DNA of 39,366 nt from Bacteroidales bacterium (GCA_009785505.1 WQWA01000018.1:1-39366), one strand, 5' to 3'. Shown: positions 25,266 through 34,521, counted from the stretch's first letter. The notes: generated from the sequence alone by a model not told the origin. Translations and numbers: made by a program.

Positions 25266-26120
25266 TTAACTGTAAATAATATTGCCGTGTTCGTCTTTGT
25301 AATCGTCGAAGCTTTTTTCGTATTGATTCATGGCTCGCAAACTCATACCCATGCTCGAAAAACCGCCATCGTGGAAAAGATTCTGCATGGTTACCTTTTT
25401 CGTTAAATCCGAAAACATCACGATGCAATAGTTTGCACATTCGTCTGCATCGGCATTACCGAGCGGCGACATTTTATTTGAGAAATCCACCAAATTTTCG
25501 AAACCTCTGATACCGCTTCCTGCTGTGGTTAGGGTAGGGGATTGCGAAATAGTGTTTACTCGAACGCCTTTCGAACGCCCGTAAATATAGCCGAAACTGC
25601 GTGCAATCGACTCCAACAAAGCCTTGGCATCTGCCATATCGCTGTAGCCGAAGAATGTACGTTGTGCGGCTACATACGACAAGCCAAGAATTGAGCCACC
25701 TTCTGCAACAGCATCCAATTTACGTGCAACTTGAATCATTTTGTGAAATGAAATGGCAGAAACATCCAATGTTTTTTGAAACATGTCGTAATCCAATTCG
25801 TCGTAACGTTTCTTTTTTCGCACGTTTGGCGACATTCCGATTGAGTGTAAAACAAAATCAATTTCTCCGCCTAAAAATTTTTTTGATTCTTCGAACACTT
25901 TTTCCAAATCTTCTACATTTGTTGCATCGGCAGGAATTACAATTGTATTCAATTTTTCTGCAAGTTTATGCGTATCTCCCATTCGGAGTGCCAGATCATA
26001 GTTCGTTAGTGTAATTTGCGCACCTTCCTCAACAGCACGTTCCGCAACCTTCCATGCGATCGACAAGTCATTTAGTGCTCCGAAAATGATTCCTTTTTTT
26101 CCTTCTAATAAATTTCCCAT
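25266..26120 (-). CDS. fabI: Enoyl-[acyl-carrier-protein] reductase (NADH), FabI type
   Basis: FabI reduces trans-2-enoyl-ACP in the last step of each fatty-acid elongation cycle. The Rossmann start is GKKGIIFGALNDLSIAWKVA. The catalytic Tyr-x6-Lys is YSDMADAK within SYVAAQRTFFGYSDMADAKA, and GVRVNTISQSPTLTTAGSGI matches the substrate loop. It is longer than the E. coli enzyme (284 against 262 residues), with an extra C-terminal stretch (YEKSFDDYKDEHGNIIYS). I prefer the ATG at 26120 (MGNLLEGKKG): the ATG at 26135 is only ten bases from the promoter box, but it cannot be excluded and would add five residues. Confidence 0.93.
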   Translation of the reverse strand: MGNLLEGKKGIIFGALNDLSIAWKVAERAVEEGAQITLTNYDLALRMGDTHKLAEKLNTIVIPADATNVEDLEKVFEESKKFLGGEIDFVLHSIGMSPNVRKKKRYDELDYDMFQKTLDVSAISFHKMIQVARKLDAVAEGGSILGLSYVAAQRTFFGYSDMADAKALLESIARSFGYIYGRSKGVRVNTISQSPTLTTAGSGIRGFENLVDFSNKMSPLGNADADECANYCIVMFSDLTKKVTMQNLFHDGGFSSMGMSLRAMNQYEKSFDDYKDEHGNIIYS

Positions 26121-26145
26121 AGCTTGTTTTTTCATTTTTACATGG

Positions 26146-26153
26146 CAAAGGTA
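26146..26153 (-). promoter_or_regulatory. -7 promoter box TACCTTTG for fabI
   Basis: A TAnnTTTG box on the - strand in the 44-base gap after the phosphohexomutase gene, ten bases before the upstream and 25 before the downstream candidate fabI start. Confidence 0.6.
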
Positions 26154-26179
26154 CGAAAAAAAAATGAAATAGACAAAAA

Positions 26180-27541
26180 TTACTGAAATGTACCAATAAT
26201 TTCTCGTGTTTTTTCGACAACCTCAGCAAGTTTCTTCGGTGATTTCGCTTCTGCGATAAAGCGTAAGTATGGCTCTGTGTTCGACGGGCGGATATTAAAC
26301 CACCAATCCTCAAACTCCAAACGATAGCCATCGAAATCGTAGTATTTCAAACATTTTTCCGTGTTTTGGAAATGGTCTCTTACGGCATTCATCGCTTCGG
26401 TTTTTTGATTCAGCGTGAAATTGATTTCGCCCGAATTGGAATACGTCGCCAATTTCGAAATCGCTTGCGATACCGAAATGCCTTGTGCTTTGAACTTGCT
26501 GAAAATATGCAGCAATAGCGAACATGCTAACAATGCCGAATCGGAATAATAAAAATCACGGAAGTAATAATGTCCGGCTAATTCGCCACCAAAAACACCA
26601 TCGATTTCACGCAACTTAATCGCCGCGAAAGCACGTCCGACACGCCACATCTCAACTTCTCCGCCTATTGGCGCAAGATATTCGGCAATCGCTTTCGAAC
26701 TGCGGATATCTATCAAAACCTTACCTTTCTGACCTTTTTCCTCTAAAAAATAATGCCCCAAAATGCCAATCATCAAATCCGGCGAAATAAATTTTCCGTT
26801 TTCATCAACGAACATTACACGGTCGGCATCGCCATCAAAAATCACACCAATATCAGCGTTGGTTTTGTGAACTAATTTTTGTAAATCCACAATATTTTCG
26901 GGCTCAAGCGGATTTGGCTCATGATTTGGGAATGTTCCGTCCAACTCATCAAAAATATAATGAACTTTGTTGCCGTAAAGTTGTTTTACGAACAAATTAC
27001 ACATGCCGTTCGAGCAGTCCATTGCTATATTCAGATTGTCGAAAGGCAGCAGCCACGTTTCTTGGAATTCCAAATATTGCTCGGAAACAGGATACGAAAT
27101 CACTTTCCCTTTTTCAGTTTTTGGAATCACAATACGTTCTTCAGTCCAGCGTTCCAATTGACCTAAACCTGTGTCGAAACCAACCGGCAAAGCGTCTTTT
27201 TTCGAAACTTTCAGACCGTTGTACTCTTTCGGATTGTGCGATGCTGTAATCATTACGGAAGCGTCAAAGTCGAACTTTGCAGTCGCCCAATACACCATCG
27301 GCGTGGTGGAAAGTCCCACATCGTAAACATCCGCACCGGCATCGTTGATACCTTGGCAAAGTGCTGCGAAAATTTCCGGCGACGATTCGCGAACATCGCG
27401 TCCTACCAAAATTTTGGCAGCGTTTAACAATTCCGGCAAAAAATAACCGATTTTGTAAACAGTTTCCTTGTTGAAATCTCTGTTGTAAACGCCTCGAATG
27501 TCGTAGGCTTTGAATGCTGATCCAGGTCCTGATGCTCCCAT
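26180..27541 (-). CDS. manB: Phosphomannomutase / phosphoglucomutase
   Basis: Alpha-D-phosphohexomutase, 453 residues. It interconverts hexose 6- and 1-phosphates, supplying mannose-1-P or glucose-1-P for polysaccharide and nucleotide-sugar synthesis. Start KAYDIRGVYN; the phosphoserine loop is MITASHNPKEYNG with active Ser at about 101. The Mg-binding loop is FDGDADRVMF (D236, D238, D240), the sugar-specificity loop GGELAGHYYF, and the phosphate-binding loop RPSNTEPYLRF. Whether mannose or glucose phosphate is preferred cannot be told. No TAnnTTTG box is seen in the repeat-rich DNA upstream. Confidence 0.93.
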   Translation of the reverse strand: MGASGPGSAFKAYDIRGVYNRDFNKETVYKIGYFLPELLNAAKILVGRDVRESSPEIFAALCQGINDAGADVYDVGLSTTPMVYWATAKFDFDASVMITASHNPKEYNGLKVSKKDALPVGFDTGLGQLERWTEERIVIPKTEKGKVISYPVSEQYLEFQETWLLPFDNLNIAMDCSNGMCNLFVKQLYGNKVHYIFDELDGTFPNHEPNPLEPENIVDLQKLVHKTNADIGVIFDGDADRVMFVDENGKFISPDLMIGILGHYFLEEKGQKGKVLIDIRSSKAIAEYLAPIGGEVEMWRVGRAFAAIKLREIDGVFGGELAGHYYFRDFYYSDSALLACSLLLHIFSKFKAQGISVSQAISKLATYSNSGEINFTLNQKTEAMNAVRDHFQNTEKCLKYYDFDGYRLEFEDWWFNIRPSNTEPYLRFIAEAKSPKKLAEVVEKTREIIGTFQ

Positions 27542-27570
27542 AATGGTTAATGATTAGTGATTAATGGTTA
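27541..27570. repeat. Short AT-rich direct repeat next to the manB start
   Basis: TAATGGTTA occurs at 27541-27549 and again at 27562-27570, with related TAATGATTA-type words between. It overlaps the manB start codon and lies in its leader. Function unknown. Confidence 0.5.
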
Positions 27571-27578
27571 TTTGTTGT

Positions 27579-27668
27579 CGTCATTGCGAGCCGCAGGCGA
27601 CGCAATCCAACGGTGGCTGAGCTTGTCGAAGCCTAGATTGCTTCGGCACGTTGTGCCTCGCAATGACG
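27579..27668. repeat. Palindromic element copy 3 (90 bp) between gcvP and manB
   Basis: Perfect 12-bp terminal inverted repeats, CGTCATTGCGAG and CTCGCAATGACG. The interior carries GGCTGAGCTTGTCGAAGCC, itself an imperfect inverted repeat of another type, apparently nested in the loop. It lies 50 bases beyond the gcvP stop and could act as its 3' hairpin. Confidence 0.9.
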
Positions 27669-27718
27669 TTCTTATTAGTTTTTGAGACAACCTCTTGCAT
27701 TTGTACGAAATCTCGAAA

Positions 27719-30093
27719 TCAACCGCAACTACACAGCAAATTTCTGTCTCCGTAGGCATCGTCTACACGTCCCACGGTTGGCCAGTATTTGTCGTCGTGC
27801 GGTTGTGGAAATGCGGCTTGTTCGCGCGTGTAAGGATGTGTCCATTCACTTGCAGAGACTACATGTACGGTATGCGGTGCGTTTTTCAAAAGATTGTCAA
27901 CTTTGTCGGATTTTCCCATTTCAATATCGGCAATTTCTTTTCGAATGGAAATAAATGCGTCAATCAAACGATTGATTTCAGAAAATGGCTCGCTTTCGGT
28001 TGGTTCTACCATCAAGGTTCCGTGTACCGGAAATGCTACTGTTGGTGCGTGAAAGCCGTAATCCATCAAGCGTTTGGCGATGTCTGATACCTGAACATTT
28101 GCACTCGTGCTAAATGCGTTGCAATCAATAATCATTTCGTGGGCAACCATGCCTTTTTCGCCAACATACAAAATTGGGAAATGATTTTTGAGTTTTTCTT
28201 TCATGTAGTTTACACTCAAAATAGCGACTTCTGTAGCTTTCTTCAAGCCTTCTCTGCCAAGCATTTTGATGTATCCGTAAGTGATCGGCAAAATCATCGG
28301 ATATCCGAACGGCGATGCGGAAACAGCCGAAATTCCTTGATCTCCGCTTGTTTGAACGATGGCATGATTAGGCAGAAACGGAACCAAATGTTCGGCAACT
28401 CCAATCGGACCAACGCCCGGACCACCGCCGCCATGCGGCATTGCGAAAGTTTTGTGCAAATTCAAATGAGCAACGTCAACACCCATAAATCCCGGATGTG
28501 TCAGGCCTACTTGCGCATTCATGTTGGCGCCGTCCATGTAAACTTGTCCGCCGTTATCGTGAATATTTTGGATAATATCCAAAATAGATTCCTCAAAAAC
28601 GCCGTGTGTAGAAGGATACGTGATCATGATGCACGACAAGTGTGCTTTGTGCTCTTCGGCTTTTTGTTTCAAATCTTCAACATCTATTTCACCGTTTGGC
28701 GTAGATTTTATAATCACGATTTTCATACCTGCCATCGCCGCTGTCGCAGGATTGGTGCCGTGCGCAGAAGCCGGAATTAAACACACATTGCGATGAGTCT
28801 CGCCTCGCGAACGATGATAGGCTTGAATAACCATCAAGCCGGCATACTCGCCGGAAGCGCCGGAATTCGGTTGAAACGACATCTTTGCAAAACCTGTGAT
28901 TTCCGACAAATCCCTATCCAAATTTTCAATCAATTCGTAGTAACCTTCCGCTTGATTTTTTGGTACAAACGGATGAATGCCGCCAAATTCCGAAAACGTA
29001 ATCGGCATCATTTCCGCAGCAGCGTTGAGCTTCATCGTACACGAGCCAAGCGGTATCATAGCACGATTCAAGGAAAGGTCTTTAATTTCGAGTTTTTTGA
29101 TGTATCGCATCATACTTGTTTCATCGTGATACGAATTGAAAATTTTATGTGTTAAGTATGGCGATTGACGTTTCAAATTTACCGGAATACCTCGGCTATT
29201 TTCCGTCATTGCGAACCCTTCGGCTACGCTCAGGGCAGGCTCCGTGAAGCAATCTATTGTATTCGGGCTTGCTTCGGCACTCTGTGCCTCGCAATGACGT
29301 TTTGTAAATTCTTGTTTCGCTGCTTGTGCGAAAATCTTCAGAATGTCGTCAACATCTGATTTTGCTGTAGTTTCGTTCAAACTAATACCGATGCTTTTTT
29401 CGTCAAAATAGCGGAAATTTATTTCAAACGATAATGCAATTTTCTTAAACTCGTCAATACTTACATCGCTCGGAAGTTCGATTTTTAAAGTATCGAAAAA
29501 CGTTTTATTCAAGGTCTTGTAACCATATTTTTCCGCTTCCATCGACAAAACACCGGTCATGGTGTGGATATTTTGAGCAATGTTTCGAATGCCCTCCTGT
29601 CCGTGATAAACCGCATAAAAGCCCGACATAATTGCCATTAGAGCGGATGCCGTACAAATGTTTGATGTAGCTTTCTCACGTTTGATGTGTTGTTCACGTG
29701 TTGCGAGTGCCATGCGTAACGCACGATTGCCTTGTGCATCAATGGTTGCACCGATAATCCGCCCGGGGAATTGACGTTTGAAATCTTCTTTACATGCAAA
29801 ATACCCTGCAGCCGGACCGCCAAACCCTAAAGGCAGCCCAAATCGCTGTGTTGAGCCAACCACGCAATCTACGCCCCACTCGCCGGGAGGCGTGAGTAAT
29901 GCCAACGACATTAAATCTGCTGCAACAGCCGTAAAAACGCCGACTTCTTTGGCTTGTTTGACTAACTCCGAATAATCGCAAACCGTTCCACACTGCATCG
30001 GATATTGAACGATTAACCCGAACACATTTTCTGTAAATTTAAAGTCGGTATGTTTGACGATTTCCAATTCGATACCAAGCGGAAGAGCTCGTG
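27719..30093 (-). CDS. gcvP: Glycine dehydrogenase (decarboxylating), main part downstream of a frameshift
   Basis: This is the larger part of the glycine cleavage system P-protein, which decarboxylates glycine with PLP and passes aminomethyl to the lipoyl H-protein. The frame runs from just after 30094 and begins [20 protein letters not shown], exactly continuing the N-terminal part encoded at 30013-30648. There is no ATG near its upstream end, so it is not an independent gene. PLP-lysine motif: [21 protein letters not shown]-terminal half: [32 protein letters not shown]. The end ([14 protein letters not shown]) is slightly short. Codons from 29299 to 29204 are an inserted 32-codon palindromic element in the interdomain linker. 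Joined length without the insert is about 944 residues, normal for GcvP. Confidence 0.93.
29204..29299. repeat. Palindromic element copy 4 (96 bp) inserted in phase in gcvP
   Basis: Perfect 11-bp terminal inverted repeats CGTCATTGCGA / TCGCAATGACG enclose exactly 96 bases. On the coding strand these are 32 complete codons, beginning [18 protein letters not shown] and ending EGFAMT. The interior holds CCTTCGGCTACGCTCAGG, a second repeat type nested in one arm. It sits in the variable linker before the conserved [15 protein letters not shown] segment. Confidence 0.93.
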
Positions 30094-30648
30094 TTTTAAC
30101 ACATCTATCGTTTGCGGAAACATGTCTTGCGACACTAAAAAACGATTTGCACCATTTTTAATTTTCTCTTTCGAACGAGAATTGAAAAACATAATCATGG
30201 CTTCTGATGCGGCAGTGGCTTCGTCCAGCAAACTTGCGTTGGCAATCGGCATCGCCGTCATATCCATAATCATGGTTTGATAATTCAACAAGGCTTCCAA
30301 ACGCCCTTGCGAAATCTCCGCCTGATACGGCGTGTAAGAGGTGTACCAGCCCGGATTTTCCAACACATTTCGCAAAATCACTGCAGGTGTAATCGCCGAA
30401 TAATATCCCATTCCGATAAATGAGCGAAACACTTTGTTTTTCGATGCAATCGCTTTGATGTGGTTGAGGTACTCGAACTCGTTCATACCCCTTTCAGGCA
30501 GACTTAACGGCTCTTTTAAGCGAATCCGCGAGGGTATTGTTTTTTCGATAAGTTCGTCCATGGATTTTACTCCGATGGTGTTGAGCATTTCCTTTTGTTC
30601 GGCAGCATTAGGTCCAATGTGGCGGAACTGAAAGTTGTTGGTTAGCAT
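30013..30648 (-). CDS. gcvP: Glycine dehydrogenase (decarboxylating), N-terminal part upstream of a frameshift
   Basis: N-terminal part of GcvP from the ATG at 30648 ([20 protein letters not shown]), with the conserved [38 protein letters not shown] and [12 protein letters not shown]. The match is good to [14 protein letters not shown], then the frame changes at an A-run (T-run 30094-30097 on the + strand) and continues with about 27 foreign residues to the stop at 30013. One additional A restores the reading frame of the downstream part. So this and the preceding entry are one gene, either truly frameshifted, read by frameshifting, or carrying a sequencing error. It follows the aldo/keto reductase gene by 23 bases. 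Confidence 0.9.
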   Translation of the reverse strand: MLTNNFQFRHIGPNAAEQKEMLNTIGVKSMDELIEKTIPSRIRLKEPLSLPERGMNEFEYLNHIKAIASKNKVFRSFIGMGYYSAITPAVILRNVLENPGWYTSYTPYQAEISQGRLEALLNYQTMIMDMTAMPIANASLLDEATAASEAMIMFFNSRSKEKIKNGANRFLVSQDMFPQTIDVLKHELFRLVSNWKSSNIPTLNLQKMCSG

Positions 30649-30671
30649 AATATATGTGAGACTATAATCAA

Positions 30672-31946
30672 TTATCTTGCGGCGGCATCCACCAGAGCTT
30701 CGATTCGTTGCAATTCTCTGATGATTCGTACATCTATAGGGCATAGCGGCTCGCAAAGACCACAAACTTCGCCTCTGCACAAGGCCGCTTGTCGCAAAAT
30801 CGGATTGTTTGGATCAATTGGAATTCCTTCAGTGATATGTCTGTTGTACTCAATAAGTACGGCGGGGATATCTATTCCGAACGGACACGGTAGGCAGTAG
30901 TTGCATCCGGTGCAATTGATGAACCCTGCGAGATTCAGAATTCTCGCAACCTCTCTCACAGCGGCGTACTCTTCAGTATTTAGAGGTACCATCGGAGAAA
31001 ATGTTTCAATATTTTCTCTCATTTGTTGTTCGTTGCTCATTCCTGTCAAAATAGTCAAAATTCCATCAAAAGAACCCAAATATCTAAAACCCCACTCACT
31101 CGCTGTTCTTCCCGGTGTAACTCTATCGAAAACTTCCATTGCAACCGGGCTCAAATTCGATAACTGCCCCCCGCGCAATGAGCTCATCGTGATGATCGGG
31201 ATATTGTGTTCACGTAGTTTTCCGTACAGATATTCAGCATTTACGTTTCTTCCCGAAGCGTGCTGCCAATCCATATAATTCATTTGTATCATCGCAAAAT
31301 CCCAATGGATACCCATTTCGAACATCGTATCAAACACGGCAACATCGCCATGGAACGACCAACCGAGGTTTCTAATTCTTCCGGCTTCTCTTTCAGCAAG
31401 CAAAAAGTCAAGCATTCCATTATAGATAAATCTTTCTCTAAATCTTTGCAAACCGCCACCTCCAATGGAGTGCAGAAAATAATAGTCAATAACATCTACT
31501 TGCAAATCTTCAAAGGATTGAAGATACATGGCTTTTCCGGCTTCAAAACTGCAATCTCTAAAATTCGACAATTTACTGGTAACGAAAAAACTGTTGCGTG
31601 GATGTCGTGCAAGAGCAATGCCTACAGCGTACTCGTTCCGGCCGTCCAAATACATCGGTGCATTATCGAAGAAATTTATTCCGTTGGCAATTGCCTTATC
31701 AACAAGTCTGTTTGTTGCTTCCTGATCAACAATTCTCCGTCCAAGTTCGTCCCTCTTTGGCACGCCATCTTCGTCCAAGAGCCACGGCAACCGCATCATA
31801 CCAAAACCGAGCAAAGCAACTCGGTCGCCGGTATTGTGATTGTAGCGGAATGTCATGTTGTTTTCGGGTTGTTGTCCGCAAGATGTAAGAAAGATTGCCG
31901 AAAAAAGAACGGCAGAAATTACTGAAATTAGGGTGTATTTTTTCAT
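30672..31946 (-). CDS. Aldo/keto reductase-like lipoprotein with ferredoxin-type C-terminus (copy 1)
   Basis: 424 residues. Lipoprotein signal [20 protein letters not shown] followed by TSC, lipidated Cys at 23. The aldo/keto reductase barrel shows [22 protein letters not shown] (Asp and Tyr of the catalytic set), FVTSKLS (Lys), DYYFLHSIG (His) and LGWSFHGDV. The C-terminus has two 4Fe-4S-type clusters, [11 protein letters not shown] and [14 protein letters not shown]. This architecture is known for cytoplasmic or Tat-exported oxidoreductases; a Sec-type lipoprotein signal on an iron-sulfur protein is unusual. It is highly similar to the gene just upstream (21-base gap), indicating tandem duplication, and lies 23 bases before gcvP. 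Substrate unknown. Confidence 0.88.
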   Translation of the reverse strand: MKKYTLISVISAVLFSAIFLTSCGQQPENNMTFRYNHNTGDRVALLGFGMMRLPWLLDEDGVPKRDELGRRIVDQEATNRLVDKAIANGINFFDNAPMYLDGRNEYAVGIALARHPRNSFFVTSKLSNFRDCSFEAGKAMYLQSFEDLQVDVIDYYFLHSIGGGGLQRFRERFIYNGMLDFLLAEREAGRIRNLGWSFHGDVAVFDTMFEMGIHWDFAMIQMNYMDWQHASGRNVNAEYLYGKLREHNIPIITMSSLRGGQLSNLSPVAMEVFDRVTPGRTASEWGFRYLGSFDGILTILTGMSNEQQMRENIETFSPMVPLNTEEYAAVREVARILNLAGFINCTGCNYCLPCPFGIDIPAVLIEYNRHITEGIPIDPNNPILRQAALCRGEVCGLCEPLCPIDVRIIRELQRIEALVDAAAR

Positions 31947-31967
31947 GGTTATGTGTTTTTTATTTTA

Positions 31968-33260
31968 TTAATTTCTCGTTGCAGCGACATCTAACAACGC
32001 TTCAATGCGTCGCATTTCGCTGATGATTTCCACGTGGATTGGGCAAAGCGGTAGGCATAGTCCGCAAGCTTCGCCTATGCACAATCTGGCTTGCTGCAAA
32101 ATCGGATTGTTCGGATCAATTGGAATTCCTTCAACAATGTGTCTGTTGTATTCAACAAGTACTGCCGGGATATTCACTCCAAACGGGCAAGGTACACAAT
32201 AATCGCAAGCCGTACAATTGATAAATCCGGCCGTATTAAGAATCCTCGCAACCTCTTTAACGGCAGCCATTTCTTCAACTGACAAAGGTATCATTGGCGA
32301 AAATGTTTGGATATTTTCTCGCAGTTGTTGCTCCGTGTTCATTCCGGTCAAAATTGACAAAATTCCGTCGAAAGAACCTAAATATCTAAAGCCCCATTCG
32401 CTTGCAGTTCTGCCCGGTGTAACTCTATCAAAAACTTCCATCACAGCCGGATTCAAATGCGATAATTGACCACCACGCAACGAACTCATCGTGAAGATTG
32501 GGATGTTGTGCTTGATTAATTTACCATACAGATATTCTGCATTTATGTTTCTTCCGGAAGCGTGTTGCCAATCCATATAATTCATTTGTATCATCGCAAA
32601 ATCCCAATGAATGCCCATCTCAAACATCGTGTCAAACACGGTAACACAGCCGTGAAACGACCAACCAAGATTTCTAATTCGCCCTGCCTCTCTTTCGGCA
32701 AGCAGAAAGTCCAACATGCCGTTGTAAATATGGCGTTCTCTAAACGTTTGCATACCACCAATACCTATTCCGTGCAGAAAATAGTAGTCGATAACATCTA
32801 CTTGCAAATCCTTGAACGATTGCAAATACATCGCTTTTCCGGCTTCAAAACTAAAGTCAGCACCTTCTCTATGCGTTGACAATTTACTGGAAACAAAGAA
32901 ACTTTCACGCGGATGACGTGAAAGAGCGATACCTACTGCCTTTTCGTTCATGCCATCCAAATACACCGGTGCGTTGTCGAAAAAGTTTACACCATTCGCT
33001 ATTGCCATATCTATAAGCCTGTTTGTCGCCTCCTGGTCAACAATTCTCCGCCCAAGTTCGTCCCTCTTTGGTACGCCATTTTCGTCCAAAAGCCATGGCA
33101 ATCGGAGCATTCCAAAGCCAAGCAGAGAGATTCTATCGCCGGTGTTGTGATTGTAACGGAAAGTCAAGTTAGAGGTGGTTTCTCTTGGACCACACGATGA
33201 AAGAATAAGTGCCGAAAGAATAATGGCAGATAATAGTGAAATTGGGAAACGTTTTTTCAT
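31968..33260 (-). CDS. Aldo/keto reductase-like lipoprotein with ferredoxin-type C-terminus (copy 2)
   Basis: 430 residues, a close paralogue of the downstream gene along its whole length. Lipoprotein signal MKKRFPISLLSAIILSALIL followed by SSC (Cys at 23). Barrel motifs GFGMLRLPWL, NFFDNAPVYLDG, FVSSKLS, DYYFLHGIG, LGWSFHGCV. Cysteine clusters CTACDYCVPCP and CIGEACGLCLPLCP. It differs by a three-residue insertion after SSKLSTHRE and by scattered substitutions, so the duplication is not recent. First gene of the run that continues with copy 1 and gcvP, with a promoter box upstream. Confidence 0.88.
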   Translation of the reverse strand: MKKRFPISLLSAIILSALILSSCGPRETTSNLTFRYNHNTGDRISLLGFGMLRLPWLLDENGVPKRDELGRRIVDQEATNRLIDMAIANGVNFFDNAPVYLDGMNEKAVGIALSRHPRESFFVSSKLSTHREGADFSFEAGKAMYLQSFKDLQVDVIDYYFLHGIGIGGMQTFRERHIYNGMLDFLLAEREAGRIRNLGWSFHGCVTVFDTMFEMGIHWDFAMIQMNYMDWQHASGRNINAEYLYGKLIKHNIPIFTMSSLRGGQLSHLNPAVMEVFDRVTPGRTASEWGFRYLGSFDGILSILTGMNTEQQLRENIQTFSPMIPLSVEEMAAVKEVARILNTAGFINCTACDYCVPCPFGVNIPAVLVEYNRHIVEGIPIDPNNPILQQARLCIGEACGLCLPLCPIHVEIISEMRRIEALLDVAATRN

Positions 33261-33295
33261 TGTTTTATTGCTGTTTTTATTTGTTTTTAGTCCTG

Positions 33296-33303
33296 CAAAG
33301 GTA
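33296..33303 (-). promoter_or_regulatory. -7 promoter box TACCTTTG of the reductase-gcvP run
   Basis: A TAnnTTTG box on the - strand, 35 bases before the ATG at 33260. It is the only clear box before gcvP in this direction. Confidence 0.65.
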
Positions 33304-33359
33304 CGAAAAAAAAATGACTCCGCAAAATAATTTCTACCCGCTTATTGAGTTTTTTTTCT

Positions 33360-33367
33360 TATATTTG
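33360..33367 (+). promoter_or_regulatory. -7 promoter box TATATTTG for the metallophosphatase gene
   Basis: A TAnnTTTG box, 17 bases before the ATG at 33385, divergent from the reductase promoter. Confidence 0.65.
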
Positions 33368-33384
33368 CAAAAAAAAACCAGAAG

Positions 33385-34521
33385 ATGAAAAAAATCACAA
33401 CAATTCTCGCAATCGTTTTGTCGCTTGGTCTATGGGCGCAAACAACACAACAACCTCTTCGTGGAGGCGGACCTTACATCATTTATAACGACGATGGTAC
33501 GGTTGCTAAAATCAGCTTCGACAGCTATTTTAACATGTTTACAACACATTTTCCTCACCGCGACAGTATCGGCGTTATCACCGTTTGGTCGCATGAAGGC
33601 GATTTTGAATTTTCGTTCAGACTTCATGAAGAAATTTATACTCCTCCGGCTCGATGCAATTCTTTGCCGGAAAGAATGTTGATTTTTTCGGATCCGCACG
33701 GCGACATGGTTTCATTAGTAAGAATACTGAAAGGCAACAAGGTTATAGACGAAAATCTCAACTGGATTTTTGGTAACGGACACCTGATGATTCTTAGTGA
33801 TGTTCATGGTCGGGGCAACGATCATACCCCTATTTTTTGGTTGTTGTATAAACTGTTTGACGAGGCTCGTCAAGCCGGTGGTTATGTTCATTTTCTTTTA
33901 GGAAATCACGAGGTAATGGTTGCACAACACGACGAACGTTTTCTTACGCCAAAAAATCTAAAAATTGCTGAAAAAATGGGCAAGAGATATGGCGATTTGT
34001 ACAATAACTCTACAGAATTAGGACGCTGGATTAATTCTCGCAACACCATTCAAATCATGGGCAATATTATGTTTGTCCATGCAGGAATAAGCCCGCAACT
34101 TATTGAGCTTCCACTCACAATCGAACAAATCAATGATACGGTTAGAGCATATATCGCACTGCCAAGAAGCGCAACCGAGAATTCTCCGCATGCTCATCTA
34201 ATTATGAGAACTAACGGACCGCTATGGTACCGCGGACTTATTGATAACGTCCACCCGGAATCCACCATAGATAAAATTTTAGCTCGCTACGGAACTGCAG
34301 AGCAATCTGTTGAAAAAATGATTACCGGACATACCCGAGTAAACCAAGTTACGTCGTTTTACAACGGAAAAATATTTTGTATGGATATAACTAATGTCAG
34401 AAGAAACAATATTGCAACCGGAAAAAGTGTAGGAATGATGGTTACGCCCAATGATTTATGGGCTGTAACCGCTGATGGAGTGCGAGTGCCTTTTTTGATT
34501 GTTGAACCGCCCTGTCAATGA
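33385..34521 (+). CDS. Exported calcineurin-like metallophosphatase
   Basis: 378 residues with a cleavable signal peptide (MKKITTILAIVLSLGLWAQ). Metallophosphoesterase motifs in order: SDPHGD (about 106), SDVHGRGND, LLGNHEVM (the GNHE block), MFVHAGIS and TGHTRV, giving the ligands for a two-metal centre. The first part (residues 25-90) is not recognised. The order of motifs resembles Shewanella-like protein phosphatases, so it probably removes phosphate from proteins or small molecules outside the cytoplasm. Substrate unknown. It converges on the unknown exported protein with 77 bases between, where no clear terminator is seen. Confidence 0.88.
   Translation: MKKITTILAIVLSLGLWAQTTQQPLRGGGPYIIYNDDGTVAKISFDSYFNMFTTHFPHRDSIGVITVWSHEGDFEFSFRLHEEIYTPPARCNSLPERMLIFSDPHGDMVSLVRILKGNKVIDENLNWIFGNGHLMILSDVHGRGNDHTPIFWLLYKLFDEARQAGGYVHFLLGNHEVMVAQHDERFLTPKNLKIAEKMGKRYGDLYNNSTELGRWINSRNTIQIMGNIMFVHAGISPQLIELPLTIEQINDTVRAYIALPRSATENSPHAHLIMRTNGPLWYRGLIDNVHPESTIDKILARYGTAEQSVEKMITGHTRVNQVTSFYNGKIFCMDITNVRRNNIATGKSVGMMVTPNDLWAVTADGVRVPFLIVEPPCQ

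Noticed and set aside
28139-28780. 213-codon open frame on the + strand opposite gcvP
   Set aside because: It is antisense to a clearly conserved GcvP coding region, has no family features and its composition is that of a reverse-frame shadow.
29165-29359. 64-codon + strand frame over the gcvP insertion
   Set aside because: It is the opposite strand of the inserted element and of gcvP. The gcvP frame is the one that stays continuous with conserved sequence on both sides.
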